Shown here piece by piece: positions 34,365 to 43,510 of a stretch of 60,738 nt of DNA (position 1 is its first letter; each line of letters begins with the position of its first letter). Position numbers and translations under genes: made by a program. Source of the DNA: an uncultured Clostridia bacterium (GTDB lineage: Bacteria > Bacillota > Clostridia > Christensenellales > CAG-138); contig CALVLD010000009.1 of NCBI GenBank assembly GCA_944336475.1, positions 1 to 60,738 of the forward strand. The letters are read 5' to 3'. The notes beneath the pieces are model-generated. The model did no database searches. It saw nothing but the letters and a program-made list of their open reading frames with translations, and was not told the origin of the DNA.

Positions 34365-35464
34365 GCAATGGCACAATAATCTACATAGGCGGCTTCGAGC
34401 TGCCGGACAAAAATGCTGCGGCGCATCGCGTGCTCGGCAACGGCAAGGTGTTCAGGGAGTTGGGCTATAATGTTGTGTTTATAGGCATATCCCACTCCTG
34501 TGATGAACTGACCGTAAGGAACCATGACGGCTTTGAATGCTGGTTCATACCGTATCCAAGGACAACGGTAGGGTGGCTCAATTATCTTACGGACATCTCC
34601 GTAATAAAAACCGTGGCGTCAAACCATAAGGACGTATGCGCCATGGTATTCTATAACTACCAGGCGGGTGCGCTTTGGCGTGCCATGAGGTATTGCAGAA
34701 AGCATCATAAAAAGTGCATAGCGGATGTCACCGAATGGTATGTTGCAAATCACGACAGCAGGGTGCAAAGGCTCGTAAAAAACATGGATACGGCCATCCG
34801 AATGAAGCTGCTGCACAAAAAAACGGACGGCGTCATCGTTATCTGCAGATTTCTGCATGAATATTACAGGAATTGTGCCAATGTGGTCGAGATACCGCCG
34901 TTGACGGATAACAGGGAGCCCAAGTGGCAGGTCGGGGCCGAAAAGGACGGCCGCTTCACTCTCGTCTACGCTGGTTCGCCCAGTGCGTTGAAGGAAAGGA
35001 TCGATAGGATAATCGAGGCCGTGGACGGCTGCGATATGGATTGCAGGCTGATCGTGGTGGGCATAACGAAGGAGGGGTACGAAGCAGCGTATCAAACACG
35101 CTGCACGAGCAGCCGTGTCGAGTTTATGGGCAGGCTCTCCAACAGCGAGACCATTCGCACGCTGAAACGGGCGCATTACAGCATAATTATTCGGGATAAC
35201 AATCTTGTGGTAAGGGCAGGCTTCCCCACCAAGCTCGCCGAGAGCATATCCGCAGGGGTGCCGGTCATCGTAAACCCATTCAGCAACATCCAGGACTATC
35301 TTGATGACAGCAACTCTGTGATCGTCACCGACGATAACATAAAGGATGCAATAAACAGGGCAGCACAAAAACAGAGAACTCCCGATACGGGCCTGTTTGA
35401 TTACCGCTCGTGGATCAAAGAGATGAAAGAATTTATGATAAGGGTTATGGAGCCTGAGGAATGA
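34361..35464 (+). CDS. Glycosyltransferase, GT4-like
   Basis: A protein of about 367 residues with a GT-B fold: IIYIGGFELPDKNAAAHRVL at the start, LVYAGSPSALKERIDRII in the middle and FPTKLAESISAGVPVIVNPF in the donor-binding half. The ATG at 34361 overlaps the epimerase stop codon (ATGA), and the open frame before it is non-coding. Donor and linkage are unknown; GalNAcA transfer is possible from its place after the GalNAcA genes. Confidence 0.85.
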   Translation: MSNGTIIYIGGFELPDKNAAAHRVLGNGKVFRELGYNVVFIGISHSCDELTVRNHDGFECWFIPYPRTTVGWLNYLTDISVIKTVASNHKDVCAMVFYNYQAGALWRAMRYCRKHHKKCIADVTEWYVANHDSRVQRLVKNMDTAIRMKLLHKKTDGVIVICRFLHEYYRNCANVVEIPPLTDNREPKWQVGAEKDGRFTLVYAGSPSALKERIDRIIEAVDGCDMDCRLIVVGITKEGYEAAYQTRCTSSRVEFMGRLSNSETIRTLKRAHYSIIIRDNNLVVRAGFPTKLAESISAGVPVIVNPFSNIQDYLDDSNSVIVTDDNIKDAINRAAQKQRTPDTGLFDYRSWIKEMKEFMIRVMEPEE

Positions 35465-35507
35465 ATACCGTAAAGCGACCCAAAATCGTAAATAAGGACT
35501 GCAAAGC

Positions 35508-36665
35508 ATGAGCAGGAAGCTGTTCAAGCTCGCACTGATGTATATACTGGCATGGTGCATATCACCGCCTTTGAGTTATGGCACGCTATACCGCTTGTTG
35601 GCGCTGCTCTTTGTCGGCGGCTTTATACTGTACGAGTGCATGAGGGGTGTGTCAAAAAAACAGGCGGCTATCGTCGGCTTGATGGCGTATGTGATAGTGA
35701 TAGCGTTTGTATCGGGGGATTCGTTGTCATATGTAACAACCCCCGTAATACTATTAGCATTCGCGCTGTTCGGGGACATGGTCGTAGACCGATATGCAGC
35801 GGAGGATGATCTGTCCTGGCTTATCACATTTGCATTTGCACTATTTATCGTCTGGAATATATGCACATTGATAAACCTGCAGATATCGCCTAACATAATG
35901 CGGGTTCTTGCCAAAAACTCGGATGTCAGCTTTGACTATGCGATGAGGGGTGTCGGCGGATACGGATACATGTATACGTGCCTTGCCGCACTGCCGCTGG
36001 GGCTTGCCCACACGTTTGACAGGCAAAAGGGGCTGATCTCTCGCTTGACGGCGCTTGCCTTTAGCGTGACCACATTCATACTTGCTCTGGAGTCCCAGTA
36101 CCTGATGGCTGCATTGGTAGCCATATTGATGCCAATATTATTTGGCATATTTTCAATACGGAACATCAAGGTCAAGGCAGTGTTGATAATGGTTGCATTG
36201 GTCGGTTTTACGCTGCTATACCTGAACATTGAGAAACTGCTGACATGGCTTATAGGACTCACAGACCAGACGGGAGCTATTGCGAGGAAGCTGCAGGATC
36301 TGTTGGATCTAATAAGAGGCGAGTCTGTAGAGGATTCGGACTTTGCAACGAGAATTGAACGGTATGCCAACTCTTTGAATATGATTGTGAAATATCCTGT
36401 TACAGGCACACTGACATATATGAGGGTGGGCAAGCACTCCACAATTCTCGACCTGCTGGCGCAATACGGGCTGATATTCGGAATGTTGATTGCAAAAGTA
36501 CAGCTGGTAGATCCGCTCAGAACGCATTTGGGGGAAGCATCAGCCAAGGCGGTGGCTTTCGTTGCAATTTTGCTGATAGGCACATTCAACGTCATCCCGT
36601 TTGCCATGGGTGCGATACTGTTTATACTCTATCGAATATATGACTTCGAGAGAGGATGGGAATAG
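35508..36665 (+). CDS. Wzy-like polysaccharide polymerase (O-antigen ligase/polymerase type)
   Basis: A 385-residue membrane protein with about ten hydrophobic segments and one large loop between residues 250 and 310 (RKLQDLLDLIRGESVEDSDFATRIERYANS). The loop sequence with R-x-E-R and the GKHSTILDLLAQYGLIFG segment follow the pattern of Wzy and O-antigen ligase proteins. It is the only polymerase candidate of the locus. Sequence conservation in this family is low, so the call rests on topology and context. Confidence 0.78.
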   Translation: MSRKLFKLALMYILAWCISPPLSYGTLYRLLALLFVGGFILYECMRGVSKKQAAIVGLMAYVIVIAFVSGDSLSYVTTPVILLAFALFGDMVVDRYAAEDDLSWLITFAFALFIVWNICTLINLQISPNIMRVLAKNSDVSFDYAMRGVGGYGYMYTCLAALPLGLAHTFDRQKGLISRLTALAFSVTTFILALESQYLMAALVAILMPILFGIFSIRNIKVKAVLIMVALVGFTLLYLNIEKLLTWLIGLTDQTGAIARKLQDLLDLIRGESVEDSDFATRIERYANSLNMIVKYPVTGTLTYMRVGKHSTILDLLAQYGLIFGMLIAKVQLVDPLRTHLGEASAKAVAFVAILLIGTFNVIPFAMGAILFILYRIYDFERGWE

Positions 36666-36666
36666 A

Positions 36667-37845
36667 ATGAGGATACTGTTCATACACCATTCAGGGCTTC
36701 TGGGCGGAGCGGGGGTAAGCCTGCTGAATGTTATCGACTCAGTCCGAAGCGAGGGCCATGAGGCGATATTGAGCGTCTCGCCTTCGCCGGCAGACATGTT
36801 GGAGCTTGCAAATAAGCGTGGGATAAACACCCTCGTGTCCGACAGGCGGATAGGCGCCATCACATATGTCAGCGGCATCGACGGGGCATTTTCACCCCGA
36901 TTTATGTACCGTCTGATGCTCATATTCATGCAAGCTCGCAGGTGGAACAAAACCATCCGCAATACAGATCCGGATCTTGTAGTCGTAAACTCCAAAACGC
37001 TCTGCTGGATGAGCAGGCTCTCGGAGGTCAAAAAACGCAGGAGCATATGCTTTGTGAGGGAGACCATGCGCGGTGATCGCAATAATCTGCTCAACCGCCG
37101 TATCGCAAAGGCGTTGGACGAGTTTTCCGCAGTGTCGTTCATCTCCGATTACGACAGGAGACTTGAGGGTCTGCAAAAAGCCCAGACAAGCGTGATTTAT
37201 AATTATGTCGAAGATGTGCCGATGCCCAACACGGAGGCGGTGCTGCAAAAAGCGGATGTATGGGGACTAAAAGAGGGCAGGTTCAGGGTGCTCTATGCTG
37301 GCGGAGTAAACGAGATGAAGGGATTCCACATAGCGGTAAGAGCGGTGCTGGCAATGGGTGAGGATGTCGATCTCATAGCCGCAGGGGCCGATTTCGATGA
37401 TGTGATAAAGCTCGGCAACCGCAAAGCGACGGCATTTGCCGGGGAAATGAGGGCATATATCCAGGCAAATGATCAGCATGGGCAGATCCATCTCATAGGC
37501 AAGCAAACCGACATGGCTTCGTGCTACGCCGCCTGTGACGTCTTGATATTCCCCATGCAGTCGCCCCATCAGGCGCGGCCTGTATTCGAGGCAGGGTATT
37601 TCGGTAAGCCCGTCGTGATATCCGATTTTGAAAACATAAGGGAATTCGTGCGTGATGGAGACAATGGGCTGACCGCCAAGGCCGGCAGTGAAGACGATTT
37701 TGCACAAAAGCTGACACTGCTGAAGCAGGACAAGGCATTGAAAAATGAACTGGGAGAGAACAACAGGCGGCGCGCGTTGGCAAAGCACAGCCGCGCCGCC
37801 AATCGAGCGGCGGTAAGCAAGCTTATAAACGAGGTGTGCCGATGA
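36667..37845 (+). CDS. Glycosyltransferase, GT4 family
   Basis: A 392-residue GT-B enzyme: RILFIHHSGLLGGAGVSLLN at the N-terminus, VLYAGGVNEMKGFHIAVRAV in the donor domain and PMQSPHQARPVFEAGYFGKP, with the Glu of the usual E-x7-E region. The ATG at 36667 directly follows the polymerase stop codon. The next gene overlaps by four bases. Donor unknown. Confidence 0.88.
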   Translation: MRILFIHHSGLLGGAGVSLLNVIDSVRSEGHEAILSVSPSPADMLELANKRGINTLVSDRRIGAITYVSGIDGAFSPRFMYRLMLIFMQARRWNKTIRNTDPDLVVVNSKTLCWMSRLSEVKKRRSICFVRETMRGDRNNLLNRRIAKALDEFSAVSFISDYDRRLEGLQKAQTSVIYNYVEDVPMPNTEAVLQKADVWGLKEGRFRVLYAGGVNEMKGFHIAVRAVLAMGEDVDLIAAGADFDDVIKLGNRKATAFAGEMRAYIQANDQHGQIHLIGKQTDMASCYAACDVLIFPMQSPHQARPVFEAGYFGKPVVISDFENIREFVRDGDNGLTAKAGSEDDFAQKLTLLKQDKALKNELGENNRRRALAKHSRAANRAAVSKLINEVCR

Positions 37846-39017
37846 AGATAGTTAACATATGCATGAACGCACCCTTCACCGAGGGCTACAGCTACCAGGA
37901 CAATCTGCTGAGCGAATATCAGCAAAAGCTTGGGCACGATGTCACTGTGATAAGCTCCGTCCGCTGCCGTGGGGAAAATGGCAGCGTCACGGCTGACAAG
38001 CCGGGGGAAAGCACGCTTGCAAACGGCGTAAGGCTCATACGGCTCGGACGCACCGGCAAGATAAGGGAGTTCTTCGGGTACTATCCGGAGATATACGGCC
38101 TCCTGCGGAGCATACAGCCCGATTTTGTATTCGTACACGGCCTGTGCTCGCTCGTGCCGCGGTATGCGGTCAGGTATAAGAGGAGGGCCTGCGATAGGGA
38201 TGTGCATATAGTTGCCGACAATCATCAGGACAGGGGTACCACAAAGACTGAAGAGTTTTTACACAAAGAGCGTATCAGGTTGTTTAGATGTTTGTGGAAA
38301 CGATGGATCAAATACGTTGAAAAGGTGTACGGTACGACAAGTTGGCGCAAGACGTTTGCGGCTGAGATTTACGGGATACCGGAAGATAAGCTGGACACGC
38401 TTATTATGGGCGTTGATTCTGAAAAGTTACCGAAGGATCATAGCGCAACCCGGGATAAAATCAGAAGGAAGCTTGGCATTCCCGAGCGAGCCTTCATGCT
38501 CGTCACGGGCGGGAAGCTGGATTCAAAAAAGTGCATAATCGAGATGATGGAGGCTTTTTCCCACATAGACGATCCGGATGCCGTATTCCTGGTGTTCGGC
38601 TCGGTCTGCTCGGATGTAAGAGAACGATTTGACGAACTTACGGCTTCGGACAAGCGAATTAAGTACATAGGCTATCTAAAATCAGACGCTGTTAAAGAAT
38701 ACTTTATTGCTTCTGACTTTGGTGTGTTTGCGGGACGCCATTCCGTCCTCTGGGAGGAGGCGATAGGCTGCGGCCTGCCCTGCCTGTTCCGCAGGTATGA
38801 GGAGGTTGACCATGTAGAGGTCTGCGGCAACTGTATCAGCATACGCGAGCCGAATGCTGATACGATCAAACGCGCAATGGAGCGTGTTATGACCGACAGG
38901 GAATACTATGCGGCCATGAAAGCCGCCGCAGAGGCGGCGGCGGAGACATTCTCCTATTGGAGCATCGCTGAAAAATCATTGGAAACCGCTCCGAAAGAGC
39001 TTAACAAAAACGTCTGA
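37842..39017 (+). CDS. Glycosyltransferase, GT4 family
   Basis: A 391-residue GT-B enzyme: KIVNICMNAPFTEGYSYQDN at the start, MLVTGGKLDSKKCIIEMMEA in the middle and HSVLWEEAIGCGLPCLFRRY near the donor site. ATG 37842 overlaps the previous stop codon (ATGA); a GTG six bases upstream is less likely. Bases 38250-38480 are more A+T-rich than neighbouring genes, which may be mild evidence of a mosaic origin. Donor unknown. Confidence 0.86.
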   Translation: MKIVNICMNAPFTEGYSYQDNLLSEYQQKLGHDVTVISSVRCRGENGSVTADKPGESTLANGVRLIRLGRTGKIREFFGYYPEIYGLLRSIQPDFVFVHGLCSLVPRYAVRYKRRACDRDVHIVADNHQDRGTTKTEEFLHKERIRLFRCLWKRWIKYVEKVYGTTSWRKTFAAEIYGIPEDKLDTLIMGVDSEKLPKDHSATRDKIRRKLGIPERAFMLVTGGKLDSKKCIIEMMEAFSHIDDPDAVFLVFGSVCSDVRERFDELTASDKRIKYIGYLKSDAVKEYFIASDFGVFAGRHSVLWEEAIGCGLPCLFRRYEEVDHVEVCGNCISIREPNADTIKRAMERVMTDREYYAAMKAAAEAAAETFSYWSIAEKSLETAPKELNKNV

Positions 39018-39029
39018 GTGAGGTACGAA

Positions 39030-40064
39030 ATGTTTATCGGAAAGACCTTAATGATCACGGGTGGAACGGGCAGCTTCGGCAATGCGGTGCTGAACCGCTT
39101 TCTGAGGACGGACATAGGCGAGGTACGCATATTCTCCCGTGATGAAAAAAAGCAGGACGATATGCGGCACGAGTTTCAAGCAAAGATGCCCGAGGTATCC
39201 GACAAGATCAAGTTCCATATCGGCGATGTGCGGGATTTGAATGCCGTGCGAGAGGCTGCGATGGGAGTGGACTACATATTCCATGCGGCCGCACTGAAGC
39301 AGGTGCCATCCTGCGAGTTCTTCCCGATGGAGGCGGTACGCACAAATGTCATAGGCACCGATAATGTGCTGACCGCAGCCATCGATGCTGGAGTAAAGTC
39401 GGTCATATGCCTGTCCACCGATAAGGCGGCGTACCCGATCAATGCCATGGGTATCTCAAAGGCGATGGAGGAACGAATTGCCGTTGCAAAATCACGATCT
39501 TCGGGGAAAACAAAGATATGCTGCACCCGCTACGGCAACGTCATGTGCAGCCGCGGAAGCGTGATACCGCTTTGGATAGAACAGATAAAGAACGGTCAGC
39601 CCATCACCATCACTGAACCCCGCATGACACGCTTTATAATGTCGCTTGAGGAGGCGGTCGATCTGGTGCTGTTTGCCTTTGAACACGGGCAAAACGGAGA
39701 CCTGCTCATTCAAAAGGCGCCGGCCTGCACCATTCAGACCCAAGCAGAGGCGGTTATAGAGCTGTTCGGCGGCAGGAAGGAGGACATCAAGGTGATCGGC
39801 ATCCGTCATGGAGAGAAGATGTACGAGACCCTGCTCACCAACGAGGAGTGCGCCAAAGCGGTCGATATGGGCAATTTCTACCGTGTGCCGGCGGACAATC
39901 GGGGGCTGAACTATGACAAATATTTCAAAGAGGGCGATGAGGAGCGCAACACGCTGACGGAGTTCAACTCCAACAACACCAGGATGCTGAATGTCGAAGA
40001 GACCAAGGCTCGGATCGCCGCGCTCGACTACATACGACAAGAGCTGGCAAAGCGAGGCAGATGA
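39030..40064 (+). CDS. capE: UDP-GlcNAc 4,6-dehydratase/5-epimerase (CapE/FnlA-like)
   Basis: A 344-residue SDR enzyme. KTLMITGGTGSFGNAVLNRF is the NADP-binding start, and the active-site stretch STDKAAYPINAMGISKAMEE has Asp, Lys and Met where other families have Tyr, as usual for CapE. RYGNVMCSRGSVIPLWIEQI follows. It is the first of three enzymes from UDP-GlcNAc to UDP-N-acetyl-L-fucosamine. The ATG at 39030 has GAGG six bases upstream; a GTG at 39018 is the alternative. Confidence 0.92.
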   Translation: MFIGKTLMITGGTGSFGNAVLNRFLRTDIGEVRIFSRDEKKQDDMRHEFQAKMPEVSDKIKFHIGDVRDLNAVREAAMGVDYIFHAAALKQVPSCEFFPMEAVRTNVIGTDNVLTAAIDAGVKSVICLSTDKAAYPINAMGISKAMEERIAVAKSRSSGKTKICCTRYGNVMCSRGSVIPLWIEQIKNGQPITITEPRMTRFIMSLEEAVDLVLFAFEHGQNGDLLIQKAPACTIQTQAEAVIELFGGRKEDIKVIGIRHGEKMYETLLTNEECAKAVDMGNFYRVPADNRGLNYDKYFKEGDEERNTLTEFNSNNTRMLNVEETKARIAALDYIRQELAKRGR

Positions 40065-40065
40065 T

Positions 40066-41280
40066 ATGAAGATACTTGTTACCGGTGCGAAGGGCTTTGT
40101 TGGCAAAAACCTGTGCTATGCGCTGAAAAATCTGCGTGACGGCAAGGAGTGCGCCCGTCCCGATCTGCGGATAGACGAGGTGTTCGAGTTCGACATCGAT
40201 ACGGACGAGAGCTTGCTTCGCAGGTTTTGCGCCGAGGCCGATTTTGTGTTCAATCTTGCCGGCGTCAACCGCCCCAAGGAAGCTTCGGAGTTTATGGAGG
40301 GGAATTTCACATTCGCTTCCAAACTGCTTGAGCTTCTGAAGGAGCATAAAAACAGGTGTCCGGTAATGTTTTCCTCCTCCATACAGGCAACCTGCATCGG
40401 CCGCTATGATAACGCTTACGGGCGGAGCAAAAGGGCGGGGGAGGAGCTTGCGTTTGCATACGGAGAGGAGAGCGGGGCAAAGGTGCTCGTGTATCGTTTC
40501 CCGAATCTGTTCGGCAAGTGGTGCAGACCGAACTATAACAGCGCCGTTGCCACATTTTGTTACAATACCGCAAACGATCTGCCTATCACGGTGAGCGACC
40601 CCAATATGAGGCTGGAGCTTCTCTACATAGATGACCTTGTTGCGGAGATGCTCGATGCGGTTTCTGGCAGGGAGCATCGCTGCGAGTTTGACGGTATAAA
40701 CACCTGTTTGACCGAAAATGGCAGATACTGTGCCGTGCCGGTGACGCACAAGGTCATGCTCCGGGAGATCGTCGATCTGTTGGAGGAGTTCAAAAAGCAG
40801 CCGCAGACGCTCGTTATGCCGGAGATACCCGACGGCAGCTTCGCAAAGAAGCTGTACAGCACATATCTGTCGTATCTGCCCAAGGAGAAGGCGAGCTTCC
40901 CGCTGAAGATGAATATCGACGATCGGGGCAGTTTTACCGAACTGCTTAAGACGCAAAACTGCGGACAGTTCAGCGTGAACATCTCTAAGCCCGGCGTCAC
41001 GAAGGGCGAGCATTGGCACAACACAAAATGGGAATTCTTCATCGTTGTAAGCGGCCGCGGTCTGATAAGGCAGCGCAGGCTCGGCACGGACGAGGTGCTT
41101 GACTTTGAAGTATCGGGCGACAGAATCGAGGCGGTACATATGCTGCCGGGCTATACGCACAATATAATAAACCTCTCCGAAACCGAAAATCTTGTTACCG
41201 TGATGTGGGCAAACGAAATGTTCGATTCCAAGCATCCCGATACATTCTTTGAACCCGTAGAGCAGAGGAGGATCCTATGA
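40066..41280 (+). CDS. capF: UDP-FucNAc pathway bifunctional reductase/epimerase (CapF/FnlB-like)
   Basis: A 404-residue protein with two domains. The N-terminal NADPH-dependent SDR reductase has KILVTGAKGFVGKNLCYALK and YGRSKRAGEE. The C-terminal cupin (from about residue 285) has GSFTELLKTQ and a metal-binding stretch GEHWHNTKWEFFIVVSGRG. This is the architecture of CapF, which epimerises C3 with the cupin and reduces C4 with the SDR domain. It directly follows capE and overlaps capG by four bases. Confidence 0.93.
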   Translation: MKILVTGAKGFVGKNLCYALKNLRDGKECARPDLRIDEVFEFDIDTDESLLRRFCAEADFVFNLAGVNRPKEASEFMEGNFTFASKLLELLKEHKNRCPVMFSSSIQATCIGRYDNAYGRSKRAGEELAFAYGEESGAKVLVYRFPNLFGKWCRPNYNSAVATFCYNTANDLPITVSDPNMRLELLYIDDLVAEMLDAVSGREHRCEFDGINTCLTENGRYCAVPVTHKVMLREIVDLLEEFKKQPQTLVMPEIPDGSFAKKLYSTYLSYLPKEKASFPLKMNIDDRGSFTELLKTQNCGQFSVNISKPGVTKGEHWHNTKWEFFIVVSGRGLIRQRRLGTDEVLDFEVSGDRIEAVHMLPGYTHNIINLSETENLVTVMWANEMFDSKHPDTFFEPVEQRRIL

Positions 41281-42437
41281 CTTCGTTCAAAAACAACGGT
41301 AAACTGAAACTGCTGATAATCGTCGGCACAAGGCCGGAGATAATCCGCCTGGCGGAGGTTATCAAAAAATGCCGAAAATATTTTGACTGCCTTCTGGCGC
41401 ATACAGGGCAGAACTATGACTACGCCCTGAACGGCATATTCTTCAGGGATCTGGAGCTTAACGCCCCAGATATCTACCTTGACGCCGTCGGCGACACGCT
41501 TGGTCAGACCATGGGAAACATAATTGCCAAGTCGTATGACCTCATGGCGGAGGTCATGCCAGATGCCGTACTGGTGCTGGGCGATACGAACTCGTGCCTG
41601 TCGGTGATAGGTGCAAAGCGCCTGCATATCCCTATATTCCACATGGAGGCCGGCAATCGCTGCAAGGACGAGTGTCTTCCTGAGGAGACTAATCGAAGAA
41701 TAGTTGACATAATCTCCGACGTCAATCTTGCCTATTCCGAGCATGCTCGCCGATATCTGGCGGAGTGCGGACTGCCCAAGGAGCGAACATATGTGACGGG
41801 CAGCCCCATGGCAGAGGTGCTGTATAAGAATCTCCCCAAAATCCAGGCAAGCGACATCCACGTCCGTCTGGGGCTTGAAAAGGACAAATACATACTCCTC
41901 TCGGCACATAGGGAGGAGAACATCGATAACGAAAAGAATTTTACAAGCCTGTTTACCGCAATCAACGGAATGGCGGAGAAGTATGGCATGCCCGTTCTGT
42001 ACTCTTGCCATCCCCGCAGCCGCAAGCGCTTTGAGACAAGCGGCTTCAATCTGGACGACAGGGTGATAAGGCATGAGCCGATGGGCTTTCATGACTATAA
42101 CTGTTTACAGTCGAACGCCTTTTGCGTGGTGTCCGACAGCGGAACATTGCCCGAGGAGAGCAGCTTCTTTACGAGCATAGGCAGGCCGTTCCCGGCGGTG
42201 TGCATACGCACCTCCACCGAGCGGCCGGAGGCGCTCGATAAGGGCTGCTTTGTGCTCGCCGGCATCGACGAAAAGTCTCTGCTGCAGGCCGTTGCCCTGG
42301 CGGTCGAAATGAACCGATGCGGCGATCATGGCATACCCGTTCCTGACTATGCCGACATGAACGTATCTGCCAAAGTCGTGGACATTATCCAAAGCTGCAC
42401 CAATATTGTCAATAGGATGGTGTGGAGAAAATGCTGA
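41277..42437 (+). CDS. capG: UDP-GlcNAc 2-epimerase family, CapG/FnlC-like
   Basis: A 386-residue non-hydrolysing UDP-HexNAc 2-epimerase: LLIIVGTRPEIIRLAEVIKK, GDTNSCLSVIGAKRLHIPIF, HMEAGNRCKDECLPEETNRR, and VVSDSGTLPEESSFFTSIGR. The DECLPEE form and position after capE and capF point to CapG, which converts UDP-L-PneNAc or the talo intermediate to UDP-L-FucNAc. With capE and capF the pathway is complete. Confidence 0.92.
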   Translation: MTSFKNNGKLKLLIIVGTRPEIIRLAEVIKKCRKYFDCLLAHTGQNYDYALNGIFFRDLELNAPDIYLDAVGDTLGQTMGNIIAKSYDLMAEVMPDAVLVLGDTNSCLSVIGAKRLHIPIFHMEAGNRCKDECLPEETNRRIVDIISDVNLAYSEHARRYLAECGLPKERTYVTGSPMAEVLYKNLPKIQASDIHVRLGLEKDKYILLSAHREENIDNEKNFTSLFTAINGMAEKYGMPVLYSCHPRSRKRFETSGFNLDDRVIRHEPMGFHDYNCLQSNAFCVVSDSGTLPEESSFFTSIGRPFPAVCIRTSTERPEALDKGCFVLAGIDEKSLLQAVALAVEMNRCGDHGIPVPDYADMNVSAKVVDIIQSCTNIVNRMVWRKC

Positions 42438-43486
42438 CGGAAAATGTTTGTCTGAGCGGCAAAACGGTGCTTGTAACGGGTGTTGCCGGCTTTATAGGCG
42501 CCGCCCTGGCAGAAAGGCTTCTTGAATCTGTGGAGGAAATAGGCATCATAGGTGTCGACAATATGAACGATTACTACGATGTGTCGCTGAAGGAATATCG
42601 GCTGGAAGCGCTGAAAAGGCACGGTAGCTTCACCTTTGTGAAAGGCAGCATTGCCGACAAGGCGCTTATGGAGGCGATATTCAAAGAATATAACCCATCT
42701 GTAGTCGTCAACCTTGCAGCACAGGCAGGGGTAAGATACAGCATAACCGATCCGGACGTCTACATCGAAAGCAATCTGCTGGGTTTCTATAATATTCTTC
42801 AGGCCTGCCGAAACCATCCTGTGGAGCACCTTGTGTACGCTTCTTCATCATCGGTCTATGGCGCCAATGAAAAAATACCGTACAGCACTGATGATAAAGC
42901 GGACAAGCCGGTAAGCCTGTATGCGGCTACAAAGAAGAGCAATGAGCTCATGGCGCACTGCTACTCAAAACTTTACAATATTCCAACCACAGGGCTCCGT
43001 TTCTTTACGGTGTACGGCCCTGCCGGCCGTCCCGATATGGCTTACTTTAGTTTTGCCGACAAGCTGAGATCCGGCAATACGATACAGATATTCAATTATG
43101 GCAACTGTAAACGTGATTTCACATATGTGGATGACATAGTTACCGGCGTTGTTAATGTTATGATGCGTGCTCCGGAGAAAAAGAACGGCGAGGACGGACT
43201 CCCGATACCGCCGTACAGGTTGTACAATATCGGCAATAATCGGCCCGAGAACCTGCTTGACTTTGTTACGATACTGCAGGAGGAGCTGATCCGAGCCGGA
43301 GTGCTGCCGGAGGACTATGATTTCGAAGCGCACAAGCAGCTCGTGCCGATGCAGGCGGGAGATGTTCCCGTGACATATGCGGACATCAGCCAATTGGAGG
43401 AGGACTTCGGATTTAAGCCCAATACCGACCTGCGCGATGGCTTGCGCAGGTTTGCGGAGTGGTATAAGGAGTTCTATAATGCTTGA
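42422..43486 (+). CDS. UDP-glucuronate 4-epimerase-like (GalE family)
   Basis: A protein of up to 354 residues of the SDR epimerase family: VTGVAGFIGAALAERLLESV, QAGVRYSITDPDVYIESNLL, ASSSSVYGANEKIPYS, and catalytic YAATKKSNE. TVYGPAGRPDMAYFSFADKL and the long-branch form match UDP-glucuronate 4-epimerases (CapI/LpsL type). With the Ugd next door the product would be UDP-galacturonate. GTG 42422 or ATG 42431 may be the start; neither has an ideal ribosome site. It overlaps capG. Confidence 0.87.
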   Translation: MEKMLTENVCLSGKTVLVTGVAGFIGAALAERLLESVEEIGIIGVDNMNDYYDVSLKEYRLEALKRHGSFTFVKGSIADKALMEAIFKEYNPSVVVNLAAQAGVRYSITDPDVYIESNLLGFYNILQACRNHPVEHLVYASSSSVYGANEKIPYSTDDKADKPVSLYAATKKSNELMAHCYSKLYNIPTTGLRFFTVYGPAGRPDMAYFSFADKLRSGNTIQIFNYGNCKRDFTYVDDIVTGVVNVMMRAPEKKNGEDGLPIPPYRLYNIGNNRPENLLDFVTILQEELIRAGVLPEDYDFEAHKQLVPMQAGDVPVTYADISQLEEDFGFKPNTDLRDGLRRFAEWYKEFYNA

Positions 43487-43510
43487 GTATGTGATAAACG
43501 GAGGTGCAAA

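Noticed and set aside
39964..41235. 423-residue open frame on the minus strand under capF
   Set aside because: Antisense shadow of capF, which is fully supported by its two known domains.
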